Below are positions 1 through 7,896 of a stretch of 33,946 bases of DNA, piece by piece. The first letter of the stretch is position 1; each line of letters opens with the position of its first letter. This DNA is from an uncultured Clostridia bacterium (GTDB lineage Bacteria > Bacillota > Clostridia > Oscillospirales > Oscillospiraceae), in contig CALYTB010000009.1 of NCBI GenBank assembly GCA_945486035.1, positions 1-33,946 of the forward strand, read 5' to 3'. The position numbers and the translations under genes are program-made. The notes below the pieces were generated by a model, which did no database searches, had not been told where the DNA came from, and saw only the letters and a program-made list of their open reading frames with translations.

Positions 1-564
1 GCCGTCGGCGCGGTGGATCATGTTACATTGGAAAACGGGCAGATTCACTGGAGCGTGATCGGCGGAGGCAAGCCCGTAGGCATTTGCGGCTCGGGCCTGC
101 TGGACCTGGTTGCCGCATTGCTGGAACGGGGGGATATTTCGGAGAGCGGGCAGATGCTTTGCGGGGAGCGGTTCCAATTGGAGGGGACAGAGGTTTATCT
201 GTCCAGAAAGGATGTTCGGGAGGTTCAGCTGGCGAAGGCCGCCATTCGTGCCGGAATTGAACTGATGTGCAAAACCCTTGGTGTGGAGCCGGGTGACATT
301 CGAAGAGTCCTTCTGGCAGGCGCTTTCGGGAATTACCTGAATCCCGCTTCCGCCTGCGCCATCGGAATGATTCCGCCTGTGCTGCTTTATAGAATTGAGC
401 CCATCGGTAACGCGGCGGGCGGGGGATCCAGGCTGTGCGCGCTGAGCGATCAGGAATATACATACAGCAAGCTGCTCGCCGAGGGAACAGAGTTTCTGGA
501 ACTGGCCTCGATGCCGGAATTCAATGACTGCTACGTGGATTGTCTGATGTTTGAGGAGGAATAA
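1..564 (+). CDS. C-terminal part of a corrinoid-activating ASKHA protein (RACo/DUF4445-like), truncated by window start
   Basis: The frame is open from base 1, so the start lies outside the window and about 187 residues remain. They match the C-terminal ASKHA (actin/Hsp70-type ATPase) half of reductive activators of corrinoid proteins: a glycine-rich ICGSGLLD segment, then DVREVQLAKAAIRAGI, LAGAFGNYLNP, GMIP and PIGNAAGGGS, in the family's usual order. In this family an N-terminal 2Fe-2S domain feeds electrons to inactive Co(II) corrinoid proteins, with ATP hydrolysis driving the reduction. That N-terminal part is not visible here. The stop is 2 bases before the next ATG, and the ribosome site of the next gene (GAGGAGGA) lies inside this reading frame, so the two genes are translationally coupled. 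The two methyltransferases of the locus would use the corrinoid protein this enzyme reactivates. Confidence 0.85.
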   Translation, partial: AVGAVDHVTLENGQIHWSVIGGGKPVGICGSGLLDLVAALLERGDISESGQMLCGERFQLEGTEVYLSRKDVREVQLAKAAIRAGIELMCKTLGVEPGDIRRVLLAGAFGNYLNPASACAIGMIPPVLLYRIEPIGNAAGGGSRLCALSDQEYTYSKLLAEGTEFLELASMPEFNDCYVDCLMFEEE

Positions 565-566
565 AA

Positions 567-1103
567 ATGGACTATGCGGAACTGGAGAAAGCAGCGGGGA
601 AAATCGGCTTTACCCATATCGCGCCGTTGGACCCGTCTACAATTGTGCTAAAAGAAGAGGTCCGCAAGATGTGCGAGGCGAATACCTGCGGACGTTACAA
701 CAAATGCTGGAGCTGTCCCCCGGGGTGCGGCAGTCTGGAGGAATTCGCGGAACAGATTAAGGGATATCAGCATGGAATTCTGGTGCAGACCGTGGGGGAA
801 ATCGAAGACAGCATGGATTTTGAGGCCATGATGGACGCGGAGGCTCTGCACAAACGTCATTTCCTGCAAATGTATGAGTTCCTTCGCGGAAAGTATCCCA
901 AGACCCTCGCCATCGGAACGGGAAGCTGCACACAGTGCAAAGAATGTACTTACCCAGATGCCCCCTGCCGTTTTCCGGACAGAAGGGTCAGTTCTATGGA
1001 AGCCTACGGTATGCTGGTTCTGGAGGTTTGCAAGGATAACCACCTCGGATACTACTATGGCCCCAATACCATTGCATATACAGGCTGCTTCCTGGTGGAA
1101 TAA
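567..1103 (+). CDS. DUF2284 cysteine-rich metal-binding protein
   Basis: A 178-residue protein with two cysteine clusters. The first reads MCEANTCGRYNKCWSCPPGC (about residues 33-52) and the second GSCTQCKECTYPDAPC (about 115-130). These are typical of the DUF2284 family of predicted iron-sulfur or metal-binding proteins. The ATG follows GAGGAGGA by 6 bases. It is the second gene of the corrinoid-activator operon, and DUF2284 genes are often found near corrinoid methyltransferase systems. A role as electron carrier or cofactor-handling partner is an inference; no catalytic function is established. A strong hairpin terminator follows the stop. Confidence 0.8.
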   Translation: MDYAELEKAAGKIGFTHIAPLDPSTIVLKEEVRKMCEANTCGRYNKCWSCPPGCGSLEEFAEQIKGYQHGILVQTVGEIEDSMDFEAMMDAEALHKRHFLQMYEFLRGKYPKTLAIGTGSCTQCKECTYPDAPCRFPDRRVSSMEAYGMLVLEVCKDNHLGYYYGPNTIAYTGCFLVE

Positions 1104-1115
1104 CGCCAGAATACG

Positions 1116-1144
1116 AAAACCCGCCGGCACCGCCGGCGGGTTTT
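1116..1144. terminator. Bidirectional rho-independent terminator
   Basis: A 13-bp perfect stem (1116-1128 with 1132-1144) has a 3-base loop, an A-run on one side and a T-run on the other. It sits between the DUF2284 gene and the convergent methyltransferase gene and can end both transcripts. Confidence 0.9.
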
Positions 1145-1162
1145 GTGTAGTCGCAAAGGAAA

Positions 1163-2152
1163 TCAGAAGTAGCGCTTGCTGGCCAGGTCGATCTGGCGGG
1201 TCAGTTCCTCGTAGACACCGGGGAAGGTGGAAACGGGCAGACCCTGGGAGGCGTTGGGGATGAAGTAGAGCTTGCCACACTCACGGCAGGCGCGGTCCAC
1301 CTGCTCGGCGATGACTTCGGGAGTCCAGCCCTCGTAGTCAACAGTGGCGCTGTCGATGCCGCCCATGAAGGAAATCTTGCCGCCGTACTGCTTGATCAGC
1401 TCGGGGATGTTGTTGGTGTTCATAACACCCTGCCAGATATCAATGCCCACATCAATCATATCCTGGGTCAGGGTGGCCGCATAGGAATCGGAATGATGGA
1501 TAATCAGCTCAACACCGTGGGACTTGTAGTAGCCATAGATTTTCTCATAGGCGGGTTTGATGAATTCCCGGAACATGGCAGGGGACAGGAAGGTGGATTG
1601 CTGGCTGCCCCAGTCGTCATGGTGGAACAGAGCATCGGGCTTGATGTACTTGCAGATCTCAGCAGCCAGATCCAACTCGAACTGGGTAATCTGGTCAATG
1701 ATCTCGTGCATTTCATCGGGATACTCATAGAAGGCCATCAGGCAGTTCTGAATCTCCAGCAGGTAGTGGCACTGCTCAAACACACCGGGGAACACGGCGG
1801 AGGTAACAAACTGCTCATTGCGGTCAACGGCTTCAGCCTTGGCAATGAAGGGCTCCCAAACCTGAGCATCATAGACAACCTGGGGAACCTTCAGATACTT
1901 CTGCCACTCCTCAATGTCCTTGATGACGATCTTGTCGGGGGTATGAACCGGGAAAGCACCGGGAGTGCCCACGGGCCAGGACCGGGTTACGCCCCAGGCG
2001 TTGACAATGTTGTGCTCGCCGGGCTTGGGGCTGGGGTTGTGAATGGAGAAACCGTTGGGGATTTGCATGGCAAATGCCTCGTACTGATTGACAAAGCGGT
2101 CGGGATGGCCGCCGTGAATGGTTTCCAGAAGATTCTGACGCTTCGTTAACAT
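1163..2152 (-). CDS. URO-D-fold (MtaA/CmuA-type) corrinoid methyltransferase, paralogue 1
   Basis: A 329-residue protein of the uroporphyrinogen-decarboxylase-like methyltransferase family, which moves methyl groups to or from corrinoid proteins. The start is the ATG at 2152 because GGAGG (2161-2165) lies 8 bases upstream; the longer open frame to 2326 has no such site. Family segments are HHDDWGS (residues 177-183), a HIS-rich IIHHSDS (217-223), DIWQGVMNTN and SFMGGIDS. The second and third are also shared with the paralogue at 9445-10446, as is the N-terminus MLTK(R/K)QN(L/F)LET. The Zn-binding Cys of classical MtaA/MtbA enzymes is not obvious; the motif here has Ser where the paralogue has Cys. 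It lies 50 bases downstream of the N-acetyltransferase gene on the same strand. The substrate is unknown; O-demethylation of an aryl or alkyl ether is a reasonable guess. Confidence 0.85.
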   Translation of the reverse strand: MLTKRQNLLETIHGGHPDRFVNQYEAFAMQIPNGFSIHNPSPKPGEHNIVNAWGVTRSWPVGTPGAFPVHTPDKIVIKDIEEWQKYLKVPQVVYDAQVWEPFIAKAEAVDRNEQFVTSAVFPGVFEQCHYLLEIQNCLMAFYEYPDEMHEIIDQITQFELDLAAEICKYIKPDALFHHDDWGSQQSTFLSPAMFREFIKPAYEKIYGYYKSHGVELIIHHSDSYAATLTQDMIDVGIDIWQGVMNTNNIPELIKQYGGKISFMGGIDSATVDYEGWTPEVIAEQVDRACRECGKLYFIPNASQGLPVSTFPGVYEELTRQIDLASKRYF

Positions 2153-2202
2153 AGATGAAACCTCCAAATTGAATATTATTGCACAGTGGATCTGACGGAG
2201 CG

Positions 2203-2982
2203 CTACAGGAAAACGCCGAAACGCTGTTCGATGACTTCCTGAATCTGCTGTTCCGTTTGCAGCTCCACGGTTTGCCTGATATTTTCGGTGCAGACTGTGA
2301 ATGCATTTTCCACCAGGGAAATCCAACCGTCAGGAGTGCACCGATAAAGAATGCGCTTGAGCAAAAAAGGAGAGCGGGGATAGGTGGCGTAGTAACTGTT
2401 CAGGGTGTTGAAATCCGCTTCCATCCAGGGAACATCCTTGAACACCAGAACCGGATCCCAGGCACCATCCTCCAGCCGGGAGAGGGTATACTCACCCTGA
2501 TAGATTCCTTCAGCCGGGGTGATCAGGAATTCCTCACCAAAGACACGCTGGGGCGCAGTAAGGTCGAAGCGCAGGGCGCCCTTTGGTCCGGCTCCTCCAA
2601 AGCCCACATCGCAAAACCAGGTTTTGCCGGCAATCCTGACCAGGATTGCCCGGTGAGATATGGGGCGGGGCTCTTTCCGCTTATGAACGACTCTGGCAGG
2701 GATACTGATACAATCAAAGCCCAGCTGTGTCAGAAGAAGAGAAAAAAGCTTATTCAGTTCGAAGCAATACCCTCCGCGCTGGGAAAGCACGACCTTCGCA
2801 AATAAATCCGAGCCTGCCAGGGACGGCTCGTGATGCTGACAGGAAACCTCCAGATTTTCAAAGGGAATCGCTTCCAGGTGGGCACGGGTCAGCCGGATCA
2901 GAGAGCCTTCATCCGCAAGGATGGGGCCCTGGATGCCGATGCGGGAAAGATATTTGGATGTATCCACAGAAAAAACACTCAT
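2203..2982 (-). CDS. nat: Arylamine N-acetyltransferase
   Basis: A 259-residue member of the arylamine N-acetyltransferase family, normal length 255-280. It transfers acetyl from acetyl-CoA to arylamines or arylhydrazines through a cysteine thioester. The catalytic triad is visible: Cys73 in RGGYCFELN, His110 in PISHRAILV and Asp125 in WFCDVGFGG. The N-terminal PFENLEV segment is also typical. The start is taken at ATG 2982 (MSVFSVDTS), with an AGGA site upstream; the longer frame to 3114 would add 44 residues with no family similarity. It precedes the methyltransferase gene on the same strand and may be co-transcribed with it from the promoter at 3105-3133. In gut bacteria such enzymes acetylate drugs and dietary aromatics, which fits a xenobiotic locus. 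Confidence 0.92.
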   Translation of the reverse strand: MSVFSVDTSKYLSRIGIQGPILADEGSLIRLTRAHLEAIPFENLEVSCQHHEPSLAGSDLFAKVVLSQRGGYCFELNKLFSLLLTQLGFDCISIPARVVHKRKEPRPISHRAILVRIAGKTWFCDVGFGGAGPKGALRFDLTAPQRVFGEEFLITPAEGIYQGEYTLSRLEDGAWDPVLVFKDVPWMEADFNTLNSYYATYPRSPFLLKRILYRCTPDGWISLVENAFTVCTENIRQTVELQTEQQIQEVIEQRFGVFL

Positions 2983-3104
2983 AACAAAGCTTCCTGAATG
3001 TAACTGGCGGAGGTGTTGCGGGGGATGTGATTCACAAATATGAGGAAGGAATGAAACCCCTGCAAACACCGCATAGAAACAGATTGTGCATATTCTATAA
3101 GAAA

Positions 3105-3133
3105 AGGATAGCACGAAGGGGGGTGGTTGTCAA
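3105..3133 (-). promoter_or_regulatory. Sigma-A-type promoter for nat
   Basis: Read leftward, TTGACA (3128-3133), a 17-base spacer and TATCCT (3105-3110). It is divergent from the promoter of the PucR-type regulator. Confidence 0.6.
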
Positions 3134-3183
3134 ATAGAACTTAGAATTCTCCCGAAATTCCTTCTTTCTTTTGAAACTTCATA

Positions 3184-3212
3184 TTGCCTTTCCTCAAAAT
3201 TAAGGATATAAT
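3184..3212 (+). promoter_or_regulatory. Sigma-A-type promoter for the PucR-type regulator
   Basis: TTGCCT (3184-3189), a 17-base spacer and a perfect TATAAT (3207-3212), 36 bases before the start codon. Confidence 0.75.
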
Positions 3213-3247
3213 GAAAGCGACCAGACTGTGTTGCGGGAGGAACGGAT

Positions 3248-4807
3248 ATGGCTGCTATTGGAGCCGGACAGGAACTGTCCGTAAAACTGAATCTGCAAAT
3301 GATTGCGGATGCAATGGATGAGCTTTGGTGGGAATACGCGTCGCATTTACCCGGGGAAACACCCAGCCTCTCCGGGTGCCTGCTGTACTGCGGACAAACC
3401 ACGCTTCAATCGGATACGCTGTACCTGATACCGGATGGTTCAGAGGAGGGATTTCCGGCTGACTGCTACTGTTATGCCACTACCGGAAGCCTTCGGGGCG
3501 AGGCGCCCCATATCCGAAATGTCAGCAGCTCCTTTGCGCAGATGCTGAACCTTGTGATTACGGTTTTTCAGCGCTACCGTGATTTTGAGCGGGATCTGAG
3601 CAATGTGATCAGCAGCGGAGGCAGTCTGACACAGCTTTGCCGGGTGGGAAGCGAATTTTTACGAAATCCTTTGTATATTCATGACAACCTTTTTGCGGTT
3701 CTGGCAGAATCCAGCCATGTGGAGGGTATGCTGGAATTTGAGTACAACGAGAAGTCAAAAAAGATGTATATTCCGCTGTGGCTCATTAACGAATTCAAAT
3801 TTGATGACAGCTACAGAAGAACGCTTTCTTTGCATCAGGCCAGTATATGGGGAGTTGACCAATATCCCCATACGATGCGAAGCCTGTTTGTGAATCTGTG
3901 GGATGGGGAACGGTATTTGGGACGGATGCTGGTCAACGAGGTTGGTTCTTCGCTGCAGCCCGGTCATTTCCGGGCGGCGGAATTTTTTGCCCAGTATGTG
4001 ATTGCGTGGCTTCGGGGCCAGGAATCGGTACAGCAAAACGGCAACCACAATTTTGAGGAAACCTTTATTGAAATCATGACCACCGGAGAGGCGGATGAAC
4101 GGGATCTTCAGACAATTCTGGGTATCCTGGACTGGGACTCCACAGATCAGTTCCTATGTCTGAAGCTGCAGAATCAAAATATGTGCAATACGGTTCGGGC
4201 GGACAGTGTGCTGAACAGCCGCCTGGCATCCATGCTCAGCGGATGCGTTTCCTTCCCTTACCAACAGAGGGTCTGCATTGTGATGAACATGACACAGTCC
4301 AAAATGGATGCCGGCACCCTGCGGCTGAAGCTGGCGCCCCTGATTCGTGACAGCTGTATGTACGCAGGGATCTCCAATCCGGTGAAAGGAATCCGAGCCC
4401 TATACCATGGGTTCATGCAAGCGGATATTGCCATGGACTACATTACCAATGTGGACAGCAGCGACTGGTTGGTAACGTTCGCATCCTGCGCGCTTTCCTA
4501 CATTCGTCAGGCGGCTTGCACAAAGCTTTCCGCGCAGATGGTGGCCCATCCGGTGCTTGGACAGCTCTTGGAGCACGATGCGGCCGCCGGGACCCAGTAT
4601 TATGTGACATTACGGACGTTTTTGGAGTGTGAGAGAAGCATCCCCATGACGGCATCCACACTGATTATTCACAGAACGACTTTGACCTATCGGCTGGGGA
4701 GAATTCAGGAGCTCACCCGGCTGAATCTGGATGACCCAAACTTGCGGCTGTATCTTCTTCTGTCCTACCAATTGCTGGAGAAGGGGAAACCCCACAACGG
4801 AAGATGA
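3248..4807 (+). CDS. PucR-family transcriptional regulator
   Basis: A 519-residue protein whose last 75 residues form a PucR C-terminal helix-turn-helix: LRTFLECERSIPMTASTLIIHRTTLTYRLGRI..., followed by a conserved LRLYLLLSYQLLE end. The long N-terminal part (about 1-430) has no clear catalytic motif and is probably the ligand-sensing region. ATG 3248 follows GGAGG at 3236-3240 by 7 bases. PucR-type proteins usually activate adjacent catabolic genes in response to a pathway compound. The neighbours are the ene-reductase downstream and nat/methyltransferase upstream and divergent, so it is the best candidate for local control. The effector is unknown. Confidence 0.85.
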   Translation: MAAIGAGQELSVKLNLQMIADAMDELWWEYASHLPGETPSLSGCLLYCGQTTLQSDTLYLIPDGSEEGFPADCYCYATTGSLRGEAPHIRNVSSSFAQMLNLVITVFQRYRDFERDLSNVISSGGSLTQLCRVGSEFLRNPLYIHDNLFAVLAESSHVEGMLEFEYNEKSKKMYIPLWLINEFKFDDSYRRTLSLHQASIWGVDQYPHTMRSLFVNLWDGERYLGRMLVNEVGSSLQPGHFRAAEFFAQYVIAWLRGQESVQQNGNHNFEETFIEIMTTGEADERDLQTILGILDWDSTDQFLCLKLQNQNMCNTVRADSVLNSRLASMLSGCVSFPYQQRVCIVMNMTQSKMDAGTLRLKLAPLIRDSCMYAGISNPVKGIRALYHGFMQADIAMDYITNVDSSDWLVTFASCALSYIRQAACTKLSAQMVAHPVLGQLLEHDAAAGTQYYVTLRTFLECERSIPMTASTLIIHRTTLTYRLGRIQELTRLNLDDPNLRLYLLLSYQLLEKGKPHNGR

Positions 4808-4834
4808 TTTGAACAACAAAGTGTACATAAATGA

Positions 4835-4863
4835 TTGACAATTTGTGAGAAGTGTGATTAGAT
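4835..4863 (+). promoter_or_regulatory. Probable promoter of the ene-reductase gene
   Basis: TTGACA (4835-4840), a 17-base spacer and a weak -10 TTAGAT (4858-4863). A good -35 with a poor -10 is typical of an activator-dependent promoter, which fits control by the PucR-type protein. Confidence 0.5.
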
Positions 4864-4899
4864 GAAAAAAGAATACAAATTATGTCAGGAGGATGTTCT

Positions 4900-6846
4900 A
4901 TGAATCCGAAGTACCCGCATCTTTGCGCTCCGATTACACTTGGCCGCGTAACCTTCCGTAACCGGATGTTTGCCGCGCCGATTGGAGGAACGGATATTAC
5001 CGCGGATTGCTGTGTTGGCCCCAGAACACCGGCTTTCTATGAGCTGCGCGCAAAGGGAGGCGCGGCATCGGTTACTGCCAGCGAGCTGGTGGTTCACCCA
5101 GCCACCGATGCATCCCACATGTTCCATCTGGATCTGAAAACCCCGGGCTGCCTGGCAAGCTGGACATGGGTTGCGGATGCGATTTCCCGCCAGGGTGCGG
5201 TCCCAAGCGTGGAGCTGAGCCATTCCGGACAGTATGCAGGTACTTATCTTGTGGACAAGGATAAGAAGAAGGGCCTGAGTCAGTATGGGCCCAGCGATTG
5301 GGTTCGTCCGGACGGAATCAGCGTGAAAGCGCTTACGCTGGACCAAATTGACGATATTGTGAAAGCCTACGGGGAGACTGCCGCACTTGCGAAACGGGCA
5401 GGATTCCAGATGGTCATGGTTCATGCGGGACATGGCTGGCTGATCAATCAGTTCCTTTCTCCGGCGTTCAACCATAGACAGGACCAATACGGCGGTAGCT
5501 TTGAAAACCGCATTCGGTTCGCCAGACGGGTGCTTCAGAGTGTACGTGATGCCGTAGGCTCCGGATTCCCCATCGAGCTTCGCATGAGCGGAAGCGAACT
5601 GTTTGAGGGCGGCTACGACCTTCAGGGCGGCGTGGAAATTGCCAAAGCGCTGGAGGATCTGGTTGACCTGATCCATGTTTCCGCAGGAAGCTATCAGTTC
5701 GGCTTCTTTGACACCCATCCTTCCATGTTCAGTGACCATGGCTGCAATGTATATCTGGCTGCGGAAATCAAGAAGCATGTGAAGGTCCCTGTTGCCACCA
5801 TCGGAGGATTGAATGATCCCGCACAGATGGAGCAGATTATTGCCTCCGGAATGGCGGATGTGGTGGAGATGGGACGCGCAATCCTGGCGGATCCGGAGCT
5901 TCCGATGAAGGTGATGTCCAATCGGGACGAGGAGATCGTTCGCTGCCTGCGCTGCTTTACCTGTATGGCTGAGCGACCCACTACCGGAACCCGCCGCTGC
6001 ACGGTAAATCCTCTGATCGGACGGGAGTGCGAGGGCCTTGAGCTGGTTCCCGCGGCTAAGAGCAAAAAGGTTTATGTCGCGGGCGGCGGTGTTGCCGGAA
6101 TGGAGGCGGCACTCACAGCGGCCAGACGTGGACATCAGGTGACCCTGTTTGAGAAGAGTGATGCCCTTGGCGGCATCCTGAAAAGTGAACAGGCCATCCC
6201 CTTTAAGTATGAGATGTATCAGCTCAGCCTGTCTCTGGCTAAAATGATGGAGCGGGAGGAAGTGACCGTTCTGCTGAATACGGAGCTAACCCCGGAAATC
6301 CTGGAGCGCGAGAAGCCGGATGCCCTGATAATTGCCGTAGGTTCCACACCGATTGTTCCTCCGCTGCCCGGTATGGACGGCGACAATGTGGTGATTGTCA
6401 ATAACTACTATCTGGAAAAGGAACGGGTCAAGGATCAGGTGGTTGTTTTGGGCGGCGGCCTGGCAGGCTGTGAGTGCGCGGTTCATCTCGGCATGGAGGG
6501 CAAACAGGTTCACCTGGTAGAAATGAGGGATGCGCTTGCGGTGGACTGCAACATCCGCCACCGTCCGATTCTGATGAAGCAGGTTGACAAGTACACGACG
6601 GTTCATACCAATTGCCAGGGCCTGCGGGTTACCGCGGAGGGACTGGTGTGCCGCAATGCCGACGGAGAGGAAATCCTGATTCCAGGACAGACTGTGATCT
6701 GCGCCGTCGGTCAGAGACCGAACCGGCCCCAGGTGGATGCGCTTCGGTTTGGTGCTCCCTTTGTCAGACAGATCGGGGACTGCGCCAGGGTATCCAACAT
6801 TACCAACGCAATTTATCAGGGTTACCACGCCGCACTGTCAATTTAA
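4900..6846 (+). CDS. FMN/4Fe-4S/FAD NADH:flavin oxidoreductase (2,4-dienoyl-CoA reductase/enoate reductase type)
   Basis: A 648-residue three-domain ene-reductase. ATG 4900 follows AGGAGG (4887-4892) by 7 bases; the in-frame ATG at 4882 lies upstream of that site. Residues 1-340 form an Old Yellow Enzyme TIM barrel, with HAGHGWLINQFLSPAFNHR as the active-site stretch and ATIGGLNDP and GRAILADPELP near its end. Four cysteines (C349, C352, C355, C367) with spacing X2, X2, X11 bind the 4Fe-4S cluster. From about 385 the FAD domain shows VYVAGGGVAGMEAA, and a second dinucleotide motif reads VVVLGGGLAGCECA. The family passes electrons from NAD(P)H through FAD and the cluster to FMN, then to an activated C=C bond. 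It is a single-gene unit with its own terminator. The substrate is not evident; an unsaturated aromatic side chain or similar is possible. Confidence 0.92.
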   Translation: MNPKYPHLCAPITLGRVTFRNRMFAAPIGGTDITADCCVGPRTPAFYELRAKGGAASVTASELVVHPATDASHMFHLDLKTPGCLASWTWVADAISRQGAVPSVELSHSGQYAGTYLVDKDKKKGLSQYGPSDWVRPDGISVKALTLDQIDDIVKAYGETAALAKRAGFQMVMVHAGHGWLINQFLSPAFNHRQDQYGGSFENRIRFARRVLQSVRDAVGSGFPIELRMSGSELFEGGYDLQGGVEIAKALEDLVDLIHVSAGSYQFGFFDTHPSMFSDHGCNVYLAAEIKKHVKVPVATIGGLNDPAQMEQIIASGMADVVEMGRAILADPELPMKVMSNRDEEIVRCLRCFTCMAERPTTGTRRCTVNPLIGRECEGLELVPAAKSKKVYVAGGGVAGMEAALTAARRGHQVTLFEKSDALGGILKSEQAIPFKYEMYQLSLSLAKMMEREEVTVLLNTELTPEILEREKPDALIIAVGSTPIVPPLPGMDGDNVVIVNNYYLEKERVKDQVVVLGGGLAGCECAVHLGMEGKQVHLVEMRDALAVDCNIRHRPILMKQVDKYTTVHTNCQGLRVTAEGLVCRNADGEEILIPGQTVICAVGQRPNRPQVDALRFGAPFVRQIGDCARVSNITNAIYQGYHAALSI

Positions 6847-6863
6847 CCCGAAATTATAGAACA

Positions 6864-6905
6864 AAAACTGTCCACAACCGTTTCACAGCGGTTGTGGACA
6901 GTTTT
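6864..6905 (+). terminator. Rho-independent terminator after the ene-reductase
   Basis: A 17-bp perfect stem (6864-6880 with 6889-6905), 8-base loop, ending in TTTT. Confidence 0.92.
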
Positions 6906-6981
6906 CCATGTATGGATTCGGTATAAACGGTATTCCTCAAAAATGAGGAAACACATACGCATTTTCTCGCAGAATTGTGGA

Positions 6982-7011
6982 TTGAATTATTGTGCGGTTT
7001 GCATATATAAT
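6982..7011 (+). promoter_or_regulatory. Orphan rightward promoter-like sequence
   Basis: TTGAAT (6982-6987), an 18-base spacer and TATAAT (7006-7011). The next gene on this side is encoded on the opposite strand, so a transcript would run antisense to its 3' end. The rest of the stretch 6906-7045 shows nothing else. Confidence 0.35.
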
Positions 7012-7045
7012 AGGTGTATATAGGGGACATGTTTGGATGATATTA

Positions 7046-7723
7046 TCATGTAGTTTCTGAGGATTCCTGCTTGTGCGTTTCGGCTTGGGCGGGAAGGGTT
7101 ACCGGGAGGGAGCCGTCAAAGAGAACCATTACTGTGTAGCGAACGGCATCCGTTTTCCCAGGTACGTTTACCTCTCCGTCATGGAGAAAGAGGTCTTTGT
7201 TTTGAGTCCGTGCTTTCATATCCCGTACGGCATAGCTTTTTAGCCAAGCCTTCAGGCATTTGGACATTTTCTCTCCCTCGATTCCGCACAGAGAGCATAC
7301 ATACTGCTGCGGAAGGTCCCTTTTCTCACAGGCATTCAGCCGAAGCGCGAAGAGCGGGAATTCTTCGCTCAGTGCTTTCAGCGATTCCTGAACCATCTGA
7401 GTGTAAACCGGCCTGGATTTGGAGTTGAGGGGAAGCTCCTCGGTCATCGCCAGAACCCGCAGACCCTGGGTATTGGGAGGAATGGTATAGTCCTCGGTAG
7501 GATGCAGACCCTTCTCGAAAAACTCCGTAAGCTCAGGCAGCGGGAAGAAACGGCGTGTGAATTTATCCCAGAGCACCAGAAGCACGGGTTGGAGAGATTT
7601 TCCGATCAGGACCACGATAATTGCGAACAGGATCGCAACAATATAGCTTTGGGTGAAGGAATATCCGAAGCTTGCCGCGGCCAGAGCCAGCATTCCGATA
7701 ATTAAAGAGGTTGTTTGCCCCAT
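7046..7723 (-). CDS. Unrecognised membrane-anchored protein
   Basis: A 225-residue protein. The N-terminus has two hydrophobic segments (about residues 5-22 and 27-50), which places the rest as a single soluble domain, most likely cytoplasmic. The soluble part is rich in charged residues and holds two close cysteines (VCSLCG, about residue 142) and no recognised motif. The tail is polar (ETHKQESSETT). The ATG at 7723 is preceded by GAGG and by a good promoter. I do not recognise the family. It lies between the ene-reductase and the transporter but is on the opposite strand with its own promoter, so a role in the same pathway is unproven. Confidence 0.7.
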   Translation of the reverse strand: MGQTTSLIIGMLALAAASFGYSFTQSYIVAILFAIIVVLIGKSLQPVLLVLWDKFTRRFFPLPELTEFFEKGLHPTEDYTIPPNTQGLRVLAMTEELPLNSKSRPVYTQMVQESLKALSEEFPLFALRLNACEKRDLPQQYVCSLCGIEGEKMSKCLKAWLKSYAVRDMKARTQNKDLFLHDGEVNVPGKTDAVRYTVMVLFDGSLPVTLPAQAETHKQESSETT

Positions 7724-7755
7724 AAGGATGCCTCGCTTTCGTAAATGATAGTTTC

Positions 7756-7784
7756 ATTATAACAGGATTTTGGCTGATCCGCAA
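7756..7784 (-). promoter_or_regulatory. Promoter of the unknown membrane protein gene
   Basis: Leftward TTGCGG (7779-7784), a 17-base spacer and perfect TATAAT (7756-7761), 33 bases before the start codon. Confidence 0.65.
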
Positions 7785-7896
7785 CGCATAATTTTGGTTT
7801 GTATATTCGGAGCCGCGTTTCGGTTCCGGGTAATAAACAGTCCGGCGGGATTGATGCATCCTCCGGACAACATCATTTTTTCAGAGGAGGATCATC

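Noticed and set aside
1163-3114. Longer N-termini for methyltransferase 1 (to 2326) and nat (to 3114)
   Set aside because: Added residues have no family similarity and good ribosome sites lie directly before the inner ATGs at 2152 and 2982.
4885-6135. 416-codon open frame on the minus strand
   Set aside because: It lies wholly opposite the well-supported ene-reductase gene, has no ribosome site and no recognisable motif. It reflects codon bias of the real gene.
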